A DNA stretch of 64,000 nucleotides from contig NZ_JAJADR010000004.1 of the NCBI RefSeq assembly GCF_020447265.1, forward strand, positions 124,001 through 188,000, read 5' to 3'. The notes beneath the pieces were generated by a model. That model saw nothing but the letters and a program-made list of their open reading frames with translations, was not told where the DNA came from and made no database searches. The first letter of the stretch is position 1; each line of letters begins with the position of its first letter. Positions 52,384-60,998 of this stretch are shown here, one piece after another. The translations under genes were made by a program, and so were the position numbers. Origin of the DNA: Hymenobacter lucidus (GTDB taxonomy: Bacteria > Bacteroidota > Bacteroidia > Cytophagales > Hymenobacteraceae).

Positions 52384-53718
52384 CTACACCGCGTCGGAGA
52401 GGCTGGTAAAGTTGAATTCCCGGATTTTAAGCGGGGGCACCATGTTGCCGCCCACGCGCTGGGGCTTGCCAATGGCTTCCAGGTTGTTGAGCATGACGAT
52501 GGGGCTTTCGTTGAAGCGGAAGTTCTTCACCGGGTGCTTTATGCGGCCATTCTCAATGTAGAAGGTTCCGTCGCGCGTGAGGCCGGTGTAGAGCAGCGTC
52601 TGCGGATCGACGGGGCGGATATACCACAGGCGCGTGACTAGAATGCCCTTGGCCGTGCCCTTTATCATGTCCTGCAAGCTCTGGGTGCCGCCTTCCATAA
52701 TCCAGCCGCCGGGCGGCGGAATATCCGGAATGCCGGCTTTCTGGGCCCAGAAGCGCGACGAATACAGATTCTTGACCACGCCTTTCTCAATCCAGGTGAC
52801 TTTTTTCTGGGGCCGGCCGTCGTTGGCAAAAATCTGGTCGGGTACGTCGGCGCTGGTTGGGTCGGAGTAGATGGTAACCCGCTCATCGAAGAGCTTTTCG
52901 CCCTTGCGGTTGCCGCCGCCCTTTTTACTCAGGAAGCTGCGGCCCTCGTCGGCGGCGCGGGCATCCATGGCGCCCATCAGGGCCTGTAGCAGCGAGGCAT
53001 CGGTATTAGCCACCAGCGCGGCCGGCTCCAGAATCACGGTGTACCTGCCGGGCTCAATGGCCTTGGCGTTCATCGAGCCCGACGCTTTGTCGGCCGCAAT
53101 CTGGGTGAGGCGGCCCGCGTCGAACTTGCTGATGTCGTTGTAGTCGGCCGTGGCGTAGCCCGAGCCGGTGCCGTCGGGGGTGCGCACCGTCACGGAATAT
53201 TCCAGGGTAGTGGCACGCTGGTAGGCTTCGAGGCCTTTGCTGTTGCGCTTGGCCACGAAGCCGGTGCTGTCGTTGAGGAAGCCGGCCGAGGAAAGCTTGC
53301 GCTTCTCGCAGAGCTGCAAGCTGGCCGCCGTTTGCTGGGCGCGGTAGTCGGGCGTAATGTCGGCCGTGCTCTGCACGTAGGCTTTGCCGCCGTCCAGATA
53401 CTGCTGGGGGCCGAGCATGGGCATATATTCGGGGCTTTCGGGAGCCAGCTTCGCAATTTCCTCGGCCCGCTGCACGCAGCGGCGTAGCGTGGCCTCGTCG
53501 AACTCGTTGCAGGTGGCCATGCCGCTGCGCTTGCCAAACCGGGATTCAACGTTCAGCTGCACGTTTTCGACGGCGCCGGCGGTGCTGATGGCGTTGCGGG
53601 CCGAGCGGACGTTGCCGCCCATCTGCCCGGTGAGCGTAGCCTCGCACTCATTGGCCGTGCTAAAGCTCAGTACCTTTTTCAGGATAGCCTGGGCTTCGTC
53701 TTTGGTTAGTATTGCCAT
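52384..53718 (-). CDS. pmbA: TldD/PmbA-family protein, PmbA-like partner
   Basis: About 444 residues from ATG 53718; codons above it derive from a repeat array. It shares the TldD fold (GRYTVILEPAALVANTDASL, then WIMEGGTQSLQDMIKGTAKG, RIKHPVKNFRFNESPI) but lacks the HExxxH zinc motif, as PmbA/TldE proteins do. In E. coli TldD and PmbA(TldE) form a heteromeric protease that cleaves unfolded peptides. No leader is present, so it is predicted cytoplasmic, in contrast to its partner here. Confidence 0.9.
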   Translation of the reverse strand: MAILTKDEAQAILKKVLSFSTANECEATLTGQMGGNVRSARNAISTAGAVENVQLNVESRFGKRSGMATCNEFDEATLRRCVQRAEEIAKLAPESPEYMPMLGPQQYLDGGKAYVQSTADITPDYRAQQTAASLQLCEKRKLSSAGFLNDSTGFVAKRNSKGLEAYQRATTLEYSVTVRTPDGTGSGYATADYNDISKFDAGRLTQIAADKASGSMNAKAIEPGRYTVILEPAALVANTDASLLQALMGAMDARAADEGRSFLSKKGGGNRKGEKLFDERVTIYSDPTSADVPDQIFANDGRPQKKVTWIEKGVVKNLYSSRFWAQKAGIPDIPPPGGWIMEGGTQSLQDMIKGTAKGILVTRLWYIRPVDPQTLLYTGLTRDGTFYIENGRIKHPVKNFRFNESPIVMLNNLEAIGKPQRVGGNMVPPLKIREFNFTSLSDAV

Positions 53719-53774
53719 GTTGGGTAATGTGCTGATGTGGGAAAGTGCTGATGTGCTAATGGATAATGTGCTGT
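53719..53774. repeat. Octamer array downstream of the four-helix-bundle gene
   Basis: Plus strand: AATGTGCT, GATGTGGG, AAAGTGCT, GATGTGCT, AATGGATA, ATGTGCTG, period 8. It is in opposite orientation to the array at 54193-54230, so the two form an inverted pair around the four-helix-bundle gene. Confidence 0.65.
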
Positions 53775-54164
53775 TCAATGCGGGTCGTTACTAGTGCCGG
53801 TGGCATTGTACTTTGTGCTGCTGATGATGCGCGACAGAAGCCGTTGAATATCGAGCAGCGTGGCAAATAGGGTAGCCGGCGGTTTGGGGTAAGATGGAGC
53901 ATGCTTGCACAGCAATAGCCAATACTCCGTTTCAGCGGCTTCCTTGGCGGCTACCTTGCATTTGTGCACGAAGTCGGCCCGGCTTTCAGCGTGTTGAGCT
54001 TCGCGCACGTTGGCCCCGATGGAAGTGCCGCTGCGCAACAGCTGCTGCGCAATAACGAAGCGCCGAACCTGCTCCAGTTCCTGAACATAGGCCAGTATTT
54101 GCAAGGCGAAGTCGAAAGAGATACGGACGATAGGGTTATCGGCCGGTGTTGAATCCGACTTTAT
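53775..54164 (-). CDS. Four-helix-bundle protein (23S rRNA intervening-sequence family), without normal start codon
   Basis: The family N-terminus (ADNPIVRISFDFALQILAYV) is encoded from about 54140. The natural start position, judged by alignment to the usual M-K-x-D pattern, reads ATA AAG TCG (54164-54156). No ATG, GTG or TTG lies between the upstream in-frame stop and TTG 54104, which would delete half of helix 1. Downstream it is intact: QLLRSGTSIGANVREAQHAE and HKCKVAAKEAAETEYWLLL, 129 residues in all. Relatives are small oligomeric nucleic-acid-binding proteins. It sits between the tldD and pmbA genes. It is either AUA-initiated or silenced by start loss. Confidence 0.75.
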   Translation of the reverse strand: MKSDSTPADNPIVRISFDFALQILAYVQELEQVRRFVIAQQLLRSGTSIGANVREAQHAESRADFVHKCKVAAKEAAETEYWLLLCKHAPSYPKPPATLFATLLDIQRLLSRIISSTKYNATGTSNDPH

Positions 54165-54192
54165 CGTATTGCGGCCGAACAGACCGAAAAGA

Positions 54193-54230
54193 GCACATTC
54201 TTCACATTAGCACCTGAGCACATTAAAAAC
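54193..54230. repeat. Octamer array after the tldD stop codon
   Basis: Minus strand directly after TAA: GTTTTTAATGTGCT, CAGGTGCT, AATGTGAA, GAATGTGC, period 8. It is the inverted partner of the array at 53719-53774. Confidence 0.65.
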
Positions 54231-55880
54231 TTACCCGATTTTGCGGGCGGTGTTGATGATGTTGACGCCGTTGAAGCGGGTGGTGCTGCTGCCGTGGCTT
54301 ACGGCCGACACCTGGGGCGGCTGGCCCTTACCGTCGAAGAAGGAGCCGAACAACCGGTAGTCCGACTCGTCGCAGATGGCCGCGCAGCTGTTCCAGAACT
54401 CCTGGGTGTTGGCCTGGTAGGCTACGTCTTCGAGCTGACCGGCAATTTTGCCTTTCTCGATGGCGTAGAACACTGTGCCGCCAAACTGGAAGTTGTAGCG
54501 CTGCTGGTCGATGCTGAACGAGCCGCGGCCGGCAATGTAAATGCCCTTATCGACACCCTTAATCATGTCGTCGACGCTCATTTTCTGGGTACCGGGCTTG
54601 AGGCTGATGTTGGCCATGCGCTGAAACTGCACATCCTGCCACGACTGCGCATAGCAGCACCCATCCGACTCCTTCTGGCCCACCATGGCGGCCTGGTCCC
54701 GGATTTTCTGGTAATCTACCAGCTTGCCGTCCCGGATGATGTCCCACTGCTTGGTTTTCACGCCCTCATCGTCGTAGCCGACCGCGCCCAGGGAGCCGGG
54801 CTGGGTTTTGTCGGCAATGATGTTGACGAGCTTCGAGCCGTAGGGCTGGTTTTTGGCCTTCCACTCCAGGGTGGCAAACGAGGTGCCGGCGTAGTTGGCC
54901 TCGTAGCCCAGCACGCGGTCCAGCTCGGTGGCGTGGCCTATGCTTTCGTGAATCGTCAGGCCCAGGTGGTTGGGGTCCAGCACGATGTCGTATTTTCCTG
55001 GCGTCACCGATTTTGCTGTGAGCTTGCCTTTGGCCTGCTGGGCAGCCAGGGCGGCATCTTCCAGTATGTCGTAGCTATTCTTGTAGCCGATCAGGCCCGT
55101 GCCCGCGGGGCCGGCAATCTTGTCGGCCGCTTTGGGCATCATGTATTCGTAGCCCATACCCATGGGCGCGCTCAGGGCCTCACGGGTCCGGAACTTGCCG
55201 GTGGCGCGGTCTACGGCCGTCACGCCGAAGGTGGGCCAGATGCGGTGCACGTCCTGGTCGATGTAGGACCCGTCGGTGCTGGCAAAGTACTTCTGCTCGT
55301 TGATCTGAAACAAGGTAGAATTGACGAAGCTCGCGCCGTTTTCCAGCGCTTTGGCGTTGGCGGTCAGCAGCAGCTCCACTTTCTGGGCAATGGGCACCTC
55401 GAAGGCATTCTGCACGATAGGAGTCTTCCAGGAGACCTCGCCGTAGCCCTGTTGCGGGGCCAGGTTCACCTTTTCCTTTTGCACTTTGGCGTTGGCTTTG
55501 GCAATGGCTACGGCTAGCTGCGCGGCTTTGGCCAGGCCCGCTTCCGTTACGGTGTTGGTGGCAGCAAAGCCCCAGTTGCCATCGGCCAGCACCCGCACGC
55601 CCGCACCGAAGCTTTCCCCACTGCTAATGTTCTGCACCTGCTTTTCGCGGGTGAAGATGCTCTGGTTGAGGTAGCGCCCGATGCGCACGTCGGCGTAGGT
55701 AGCCCCCGCCGACTTAGCCGCGTTCAGGGCTGCATCGGCTAGGCGCTTTTTCAGGGCGGGGTCCACGCCTTCCAGCAGCCGCTCGGGGTCAACCGGGGTG
55801 CCGCCGAAACCGGGGAAACCGGGCAGGAATAGGGCGCCGGCTGCTAAGCTGGTCAGCCCGACAAATTCGCGTCGTTTCAA
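54231..55880 (-). CDS. tldD: TldD-family metalloprotease with twin-arginine leader
   Basis: 549 residues. The zinc motif of TldD is intact (HESIGHATELDRVLG, about residue 310). Core segments include VLADGNWGFAATNTVTEAG and GRGSFSIDQQRYNFQFGG. The first ~25 residues (MKRREFVGLTSLAAGALFLP) look like a Tat signal with the RREF motif, followed by a Gly/Pro stretch. E. coli TldD is cytoplasmic, so export of this one, with a leaderless PmbA partner, is unusual. It is the first gene of the unit tldD / four-helix / pmbA. Confidence 0.9.
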   Translation of the reverse strand: MKRREFVGLTSLAAGALFLPGFPGFGGTPVDPERLLEGVDPALKKRLADAALNAAKSAGATYADVRIGRYLNQSIFTREKQVQNISSGESFGAGVRVLADGNWGFAATNTVTEAGLAKAAQLAVAIAKANAKVQKEKVNLAPQQGYGEVSWKTPIVQNAFEVPIAQKVELLLTANAKALENGASFVNSTLFQINEQKYFASTDGSYIDQDVHRIWPTFGVTAVDRATGKFRTREALSAPMGMGYEYMMPKAADKIAGPAGTGLIGYKNSYDILEDAALAAQQAKGKLTAKSVTPGKYDIVLDPNHLGLTIHESIGHATELDRVLGYEANYAGTSFATLEWKAKNQPYGSKLVNIIADKTQPGSLGAVGYDDEGVKTKQWDIIRDGKLVDYQKIRDQAAMVGQKESDGCCYAQSWQDVQFQRMANISLKPGTQKMSVDDMIKGVDKGIYIAGRGSFSIDQQRYNFQFGGTVFYAIEKGKIAGQLEDVAYQANTQEFWNSCAAICDESDYRLFGSFFDGKGQPPQVSAVSHGSSTTRFNGVNIINTARKIG

Positions 55881-55981
55881 GGGGTAGAAGTTTGGTAAAT
55901 AGAAGGAGTGAAAGCAGTTTAGGCAGAAATGCGGGAAAACTCAATTCCACAGACACGCAGTGGCTGCCGGGGGCTGCAAAC

Positions 55982-56011
55982 GGTGAAATAGTGAAGTGGT
56001 GAAATTGTGAT
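55982..56011. repeat. Octamer array between mcrC and tldD
   Basis: Plus strand: GTGAAATA, GTGAAGTG, GTGAAATT, GTGATTTT. A single arm; the position of the other arm next to the mcrC stop is occupied by REP/MITE copy B. The remainder of the 348-base gap (55881-55981, 56012-56039) shows nothing else. Confidence 0.6.
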
Positions 56012-56039
56012 TTTTCGTTCTGGCCGCGCATTCCACCGT

Positions 56040-56226
56040 GTGTCATTGCGCGGCAGCGCGTTTTGTCCTTGCGAGGACGCAGGATGAAGCAATCCGTCCG
56101 CTGAAATGTGCGGTACTTTCTAAAACGAAAAGCCCTTTCCCGTCGCAATGGGGAAGGGCTTTCTGGTAAAAGGGCGTGTCGTACTGCGCAGCGGACGGAT
56201 TGCTTTGTGCTGCTTGCAATGACACA
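56040..56226. repeat. REP/MITE-like element, copy B
   Basis: Terminal inverted repeat GTGTCATTGC ... GCAATGACAC. Inside each end GAAGCAATCCGTC is matched by GACGGATTGCTT. The centre holds CTGAAATGTGC, a hairpin AAAAGCCCTT/AAGGGCTTT and GGGCTTTCTGGTAA. It shares several blocks with copy A at 2637-2795. It begins at the mcrC stop codon (within three bases) and encodes nothing. Confidence 0.75.
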
Positions 56227-56228
56227 GC

Positions 56229-57260
56229 TTATTCAATCAGCGCCAGCAAATCATGGTGAATGCCGGACCAGGGCTGGTTCAGGTTGATGGTGACGACGCG
56301 CACGGGGAAGCCGCCGAGGGTGTAGCGTACATCCACCGTTTGCTGGGCGGCGGGGTAGAGCAGGATACCTTCCAGCTGCTGGTCTGGCGCTTTGGGCTGG
56401 TTCTGGAGGTAGGCGTAAAGCTGGTAGAGGTGGGGCGAAATCAGTTTTTGCTGATCGTAGCGCAGGCGCAGGGCGGCGGCGTAGTACTTCGTGTCGAGGA
56501 TAACTTTGCGGTCGGGAGCTTCCAGCGTCGTGTCGGTTATCATCACCGGCAGCAGGGCCATATCGGCGGTTTGCCCGGTTTCGGCCTGCCAAGCAATGGT
56601 TTCGGACAGCACCCGAAACCGGCGCTGCTCGTGGCGGTAGAAGTTGCGCACAAACGCCTCAAACAGCTGGGCCATCAGCCGCTCGTCGCGCCGAAAATCC
56701 CGGAAGCGGGTGCGGCCCGCCGCGGCGGGTGCAGGCAGGCGGCTCTGGTGCAGCAGGGCGCAGATGTTGAGCAGAAAGGCTTCCTGCCCCGGCAGCCGCA
56801 GCCTGCGCACCCGTCGCAGCGTGTGGGTGGTGCAGGCTACCGGCACGACTGCCGCTGGAAAGCGGCGACGCACCGTGCCCACCTCGTGGCGCAACGCGGC
56901 CGGCAACGCCCGGGTGCGGCTCAATTGCTCCAGCACGCCCAGCAGCAGCCCGTTGAAGGGCGTGTTGGGGCTCAGCTCGTCGTAGGCGCACACGGCCCGG
57001 CCGCGCCGCAGCAAGTCGCGGCTCAGGCTGGGCGTGAGCAGCAGGCGGCCCCGCAGCTCGGGCAGCTCCTCTTCCCGCTCGCCATACGCCATGGCCAGAC
57101 CCTGGCGCAACAGCCGCCGCGTACCGCCGAGCAGCACCTGGGTAAGCAGCTCTAGGGGCTTATGAAACGGCATAGCCTCCACCGCCGCCAGCTCCTCGCG
57201 CTCCGGCAGCCGGTTCCAGGCGTAGCAGAGCAGGTAGTACAGGTTCTGAATTGGAATCAT
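56229..57260 (-). CDS. mcrC: McrC-family restriction nuclease subunit
   Basis: 343 residues. The typical McrC N-terminus IPIQNLYYLLCYAWNRL is present, followed by helical DNA-interaction regions (LLRRGRAVCAYDELSPNTPFNGLL). A C-terminal PD-(D/E)xK nuclease core follows (TADMALLP, then KVILDTKYY, the D-x-K catalytic pair). In McrBC systems McrC is the nuclease and GTPase stimulator, cutting DNA with modified cytosines between paired sites. It starts nine bases after mcrB. Confidence 0.9.
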   Translation of the reverse strand: MIPIQNLYYLLCYAWNRLPEREELAAVEAMPFHKPLELLTQVLLGGTRRLLRQGLAMAYGEREEELPELRGRLLLTPSLSRDLLRRGRAVCAYDELSPNTPFNGLLLGVLEQLSRTRALPAALRHEVGTVRRRFPAAVVPVACTTHTLRRVRRLRLPGQEAFLLNICALLHQSRLPAPAAAGRTRFRDFRRDERLMAQLFEAFVRNFYRHEQRRFRVLSETIAWQAETGQTADMALLPVMITDTTLEAPDRKVILDTKYYAAALRLRYDQQKLISPHLYQLYAYLQNQPKAPDQQLEGILLYPAAQQTVDVRYTLGGFPVRVVTINLNQPWSGIHHDLLALIE

Positions 57261-57269
57261 GCCCGTGCG

Positions 57270-58598
57270 CTATTTGCCGAGCAGCTTGCGGCGGTGGGCG
57301 GCAGCTTTGGCGGGCTGGTCGAGCCAGTACTCATCCAGCAGGGGCGCTATTTCCTGGGTCAGAATTGACTCCAGCCAGGCGGCGGCCTGCTCAGGACGGG
57401 CGGGCGGCTGGCAGAAGTAGCTGTGGCCCAACTCAAAGTCGGGGCCCAGCTCGGGGTCGTCGGCAATGGCCTGATTCAGCTCGGTCAGCTTGTTTACCAA
57501 GCGGCTGATGACAACTTTCGGCACCCGTTGCGCCGCCAGAAATTCCTGTAGTGGCGCGCCAAACTCGGGCCGCATCTGCACGAAGGCAAAACGGCGGCGC
57601 AGGGCGTAGTCGAGCGGGGCCAACGACCGGTCGGCCGTATTCATGGTGGCAACGACGAATAGGTTGTCGGGTACAAAAAACCGGGGTGCGTCGGCCGGGG
57701 CGTAGGGCAGGCGCACAGCGTGCTGGGGCCCGCGCTTATCGGCCTCCAAAAGCAGCAGTAGCTCCCCGAAAATCCGGCTCACGTTGCCCCGGTTTATTTC
57801 GTCGATGAGCAGAAAATACGGCTTATCCGGGTCGGCAGCGGCTTTCTGACACAGGTCGAGCAACACGCCGGGCGTGAGGCGAAACGTGCCGTGTATATCG
57901 GGCCGAAAGCCCTGGATAAAGTCTTCGTAGCTGTAGCTGGGGTGAAACTGGACCAGCTCCACGCGGGCCGCATCAGTGCTGCCCAACCCCAGCCAGGCCA
58001 GCCGCCGGGCCAGAAACGTTTTGCCGGTACCCGGTGGCCCCTGCAAAATCAGGTTGCGCCGCCGCTGCAAGGCCGTTTCCGCCTGCCCCAGATTTTCGGC
58101 CGATAAAAACAGCTCCCCCAGCGCCATTTCGTGGGTGTAGGGCGTGGCGGGCGGCAGCTCATACTCCAGCTTCGGCTCCGCAACCACCGGTATCGGGGCT
58201 TCTGCGGGCTCCTGTTCCCGCCCCTTGCCCGGCTTGGCAACTTCGTGCCCATTGCCGGTATACAGCTCCCGCATGGCATCCTGCGCGGCCACGTCGCCGT
58301 CGTGAGGCGAGTTGGCCAGGATGGGCCGCTTGGTGGTTACGGTAAAGTCGAGCTGCTCCAGTAGTTGGTTGGTTCGGTTTCGGGCCAGCAGGGGCAAGGT
58401 GGCTTCGGGCTGCCCGCTAGCCAGCCGGAACGCCAGCTGCAGCACTGGCCGCGGCGGGTAGCGCCGGCCCTTATACACCAGGTCGTACACCGTGCTGGGC
58501 GGCAGCGGCCGGGCTTCCCGGTCAATCTGGCGCAGGGCCCGCAGGATATGGTCGCGGGTGAGCTGAGCGGGCGTAAACGGGGCGGTGGAGTCGGGCAT
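57270..58598 (-). CDS. mcrB: McrB-like AAA+ GTPase with ScoMcrA-type N-terminal domain
   Basis: About 442 residues from ATG 58598. Residues ~10-90 match the N-terminal head found in ScoMcrA-like proteins (LTRDHILRALRQIDRE, YDLVYKGRRYPPR). The AAA+ module has Walker A GPPGTGKT (187-194), Walker B LLIDEINRG (263-271) and the McrB-specific MNTADRS (319-325). McrB forms GTP-driven hexamers that translocate DNA and activate McrC. The modification recognised depends on the N-terminal domain, and which one this reads is unknown. No methyltransferase gene is adjacent, as expected for a type IV system. Confidence 0.9.
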   Translation of the reverse strand: MPDSTAPFTPAQLTRDHILRALRQIDREARPLPPSTVYDLVYKGRRYPPRPVLQLAFRLASGQPEATLPLLARNRTNQLLEQLDFTVTTKRPILANSPHDGDVAAQDAMRELYTGNGHEVAKPGKGREQEPAEAPIPVVAEPKLEYELPPATPYTHEMALGELFLSAENLGQAETALQRRRNLILQGPPGTGKTFLARRLAWLGLGSTDAARVELVQFHPSYSYEDFIQGFRPDIHGTFRLTPGVLLDLCQKAAADPDKPYFLLIDEINRGNVSRIFGELLLLLEADKRGPQHAVRLPYAPADAPRFFVPDNLFVVATMNTADRSLAPLDYALRRRFAFVQMRPEFGAPLQEFLAAQRVPKVVISRLVNKLTELNQAIADDPELGPDFELGHSYFCQPPARPEQAAAWLESILTQEIAPLLDEYWLDQPAKAAAHRRKLLGK

Positions 58599-58693
58599 TG
58601 AGGTTGGAAAGTACGGGCAAAACGGCAACAAACCGCGTCGGGTTCGGCTGAAGCTCGGTAGCGTCAACTACAAGCTTCGTGCTACTGGGTGCA

Positions 58694-60787
58694 CTACTCC
58701 ACTACCTGATGCTCGCGCCGGATGCCGAGCTTTTTCATGCGGGCTTCCAGAGTTTTGGCGTTGATGTCCAGGATAGCCGCCGCGCCGTTAGGGCCGCTCA
58801 CCCGGCCGCCGGTGCGCCGCAGGGCCGCCATAATATGGTCGCGCTCCTGCTCGCGCAGAGTTTTCAGGGGCTCATTCTGCTCCAGAAACGACAAGGGTGG
58901 CCCGGCCTGCGCCGCCACGGCCGAGAAGCCGGCAAACTCCAGAAAGGAGCCCTGACTCACGATGACGGCCTGCTCCAGCACGTGTTCCAGCTCGCGCACG
59001 TTGCCTGGCCAGCTATACTGCTGCATGGCCCGCAGGTCCCGCTCGCGCAGGCCACGCACTGGTTTGCCCATCTGCTTGGTGAAGCGTTCCAAGAAGTGGC
59101 GCATCAGCGGCTCAATATCCTCGGGCCGCTCGCGCAGGGCCGGTAGTCGCACCGGAAACACGTTGAGGCGGTAGTACAAGTCGGCTCGGAAACGGCCGGC
59201 TGCCACTTCGTCTTCCAGCACCCGATTGGTGGCCGCAATTACGCGCACGTCGGTGTGAATGACGCGCCGGCCGCCAATGCGCTCAAATTCCTTTTCCTGC
59301 AGTACGCGCAGCAGCTTGGCCTGCAAGTCGAGTGGTAATTCGCCTACTTCATCCAGAAAAATAGTGCCGCCGTCGGCCAGCTCAAACTTGCCGATGCGCC
59401 GGTCGTGGGCGCCCGTAAACGCACCCTTCTCGTGCCCAAATAGCTCACTTTCGATAAGCTGGGCGGGCAAAGCGGCGCAGTTGAGCTTGATCAGGGCGCG
59501 CTCTTTCCGGGGCGAAAGGTTGTGCAGGGCCCGGGCCACCAGCTCCTTGCCGGTGCCGGTTTCGCCCGTAATCAGCACGGTGGTATCGGTGGGCGCTACT
59601 TGCGCAATGCGCGTCTGAACCTGCTGCATAATGGCGCTCTGGCCCACGAAATCCTCGAACTTGGCCGTGGTGTTGATTTCGTCGATGAGGTAGGTTTTTT
59701 CCCGCTCCAGCTGGGCCCGCAAGGCTTCAATCTGCTCGAAGGCGTACAGGTTCTGCATAGCCAGCGTGATTTGCGGGGCCAGGCTCATCACCAGGTTCAG
59801 GTCGTCGGTGGTGAAGGCGTCGGGGCGGTGGCTGGCCAGAATGAGAGCTGCGGCGTGTTCGGCCTTGTTCCAAAGCGGTACGCCCAGCATGGCCCGGGTG
59901 CCGTTCTTCTCCATCGTATACTGCAGCAGGCGGTAGCGGCGGGCGGCCTGCTCAAATTCGGGCCCGGTAAACAGCAAGGGCTGCGTAAATACCCCGATGA
60001 TTTCGGCCTGCATCTGCTCCCGGTCGGGCACGCCTTCCCAGCGGCTGTCTTCCAGCACCAGAAAGCTGCCGTCGGGCTGCTTGCTGAATTCCACGAAACC
60101 CTGCGTGCCCAGCGCCGGCCGCCGAATCCGGACGCCGAAGTAGTCGATGGGCACAATCCGGTCAATTTCCTCGGCCACGGTCAGAAACAGCGCCGCCCGG
60201 TCTTTGCGGCTGAGCAGGGCGTTGGTCACCGTCAGCTGCAGCGACTTTTCCCGCTCCCGCCGGGCCACTTCCTCGAAGGCCAGCGTGTTGCTCACGGCCA
60301 CGGCTACCAAACTGCCGATTTTTTCGAGCAGCAGCCGGTCGTCGGGCAGTAACTCGGGCCGTTGGCGGGCGGCCATCGAGAGCAGGCCAATGAGCTGGCC
60401 GCCGGTGCGCAGAGGTACGAACGTGGCATAGTAGATGCCACGCTGCTGCAGCAGCAGAAACGGCAGAAACTCGGGGTAGTCGGGTGTCAGCTCCCGGATA
60501 TCAACCTGCTGTACCTGCGGGTCGCGCACAAACAGCTCGGTGGGTGAGCCGGCTACCAGCGTAGGCTCGGACAAGCGGCTGCCGTTGTCGGGCACGTCGC
60601 CGAGGTAGTCGCGCATAAAGAGCCGCTTGAACTGATGGCTGCTGTCGAAGGTCACTACGGCAATCATATCGAAGCGGAAAATGAGCCGCAGCTTTTCCGT
60701 GACAATCTGAAACAGCTTTTCCTTGCTGCGCGTGGTAGCAATGGCCTCATTCAAGTATAGCAGCAGAGAATCGTCTTGGTTCGGCAT
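58694..60787 (-). CDS. Sigma-54-dependent activator with GAF domains (FhlA-like)
   Basis: 697 residues. Two GAF-type sensory regions (about 20-165 and 190-350) are followed by an AAA+ activator domain: Walker A GETGTGKE, the sigma-54-contacting GAFTGA loop, Walker [14 protein letters not shown] and [17 protein letters not shown] short Fis-type HTH ends the protein ([35 protein letters not shown]). It couples a bound small molecule to open-complex formation by sigma-54 polymerase. It is divergent from the TolC/USP/EmrA operon, with paired palindromes in the spacer. Confidence 0.93.
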   Translation of the reverse strand: MPNQDDSLLLYLNEAIATTRSKEKLFQIVTEKLRLIFRFDMIAVVTFDSSHQFKRLFMRDYLGDVPDNGSRLSEPTLVAGSPTELFVRDPQVQQVDIRELTPDYPEFLPFLLLQQRGIYYATFVPLRTGGQLIGLLSMAARQRPELLPDDRLLLEKIGSLVAVAVSNTLAFEEVARREREKSLQLTVTNALLSRKDRAALFLTVAEEIDRIVPIDYFGVRIRRPALGTQGFVEFSKQPDGSFLVLEDSRWEGVPDREQMQAEIIGVFTQPLLFTGPEFEQAARRYRLLQYTMEKNGTRAMLGVPLWNKAEHAAALILASHRPDAFTTDDLNLVMSLAPQITLAMQNLYAFEQIEALRAQLEREKTYLIDEINTTAKFEDFVGQSAIMQQVQTRIAQVAPTDTTVLITGETGTGKELVARALHNLSPRKERALIKLNCAALPAQLIESELFGHEKGAFTGAHDRRIGKFELADGGTIFLDEVGELPLDLQAKLLRVLQEKEFERIGGRRVIHTDVRVIAATNRVLEDEVAAGRFRADLYYRLNVFPVRLPALRERPEDIEPLMRHFLERFTKQMGKPVRGLRERDLRAMQQYSWPGNVRELEHVLEQAVIVSQGSFLEFAGFSAVAAQAGPPLSFLEQNEPLKTLREQERDHIMAALRRTGGRVSGPNGAAAILDINAKTLEARMKKLGIRREHQVVE

Positions 60788-60796
60788 GGCTTTTTT

Positions 60797-60858
60797 CCTG
60801 AAATAGCAGGACTTATTTTCAGGTATTCCTGATATATAAGCAAAACAGGTATGCCTGT
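60797..60858. promoter_or_regulatory. Palindromic operator cluster upstream of the efflux operon
   Basis: TCAGGTATTCCTGA (60819-60832) and ACAGGTATGCCTGT (60845-60858) are two 14-bp palindromes of the same type with centres 26 bp apart. A looser CCTG-N6-CAGG lies at 60797-60810, just upstream of the activator's ATG. They lie 140-200 bases from the tolC start, a normal enhancer distance for a sigma-54 activator. Confidence 0.5.
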
Positions 60859-60998
60859 CTATAGTTTCCGATGGGCCGGAGTAAAATTATTTTCCTCGTT
60901 TCCGCAATGCTAAGGCTGTTTTTTGATGAGGTTAATCGTTTTTTAATGCCTTGGCATGCAGTTAGGTAAAGGCGGCTCACCAACAAGTCGTTTTTCCG

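Noticed and set aside
54294-55517. 407-codon plus-strand open frame over tldD
   Set aside because: Antisense shadow; the minus-strand product has the HExxxH motif and full-length family match.
60951-60967. Sigma-54 -24/-12 promoter for the tolC operon (TTGGCATGCAGTTAGGTA)
   Set aside because: The GG at -24 is present, but the essential GC at -12 reads GG, so the match is too weak to annotate, even though the neighbouring activator makes a sigma-54 promoter likely somewhere here.
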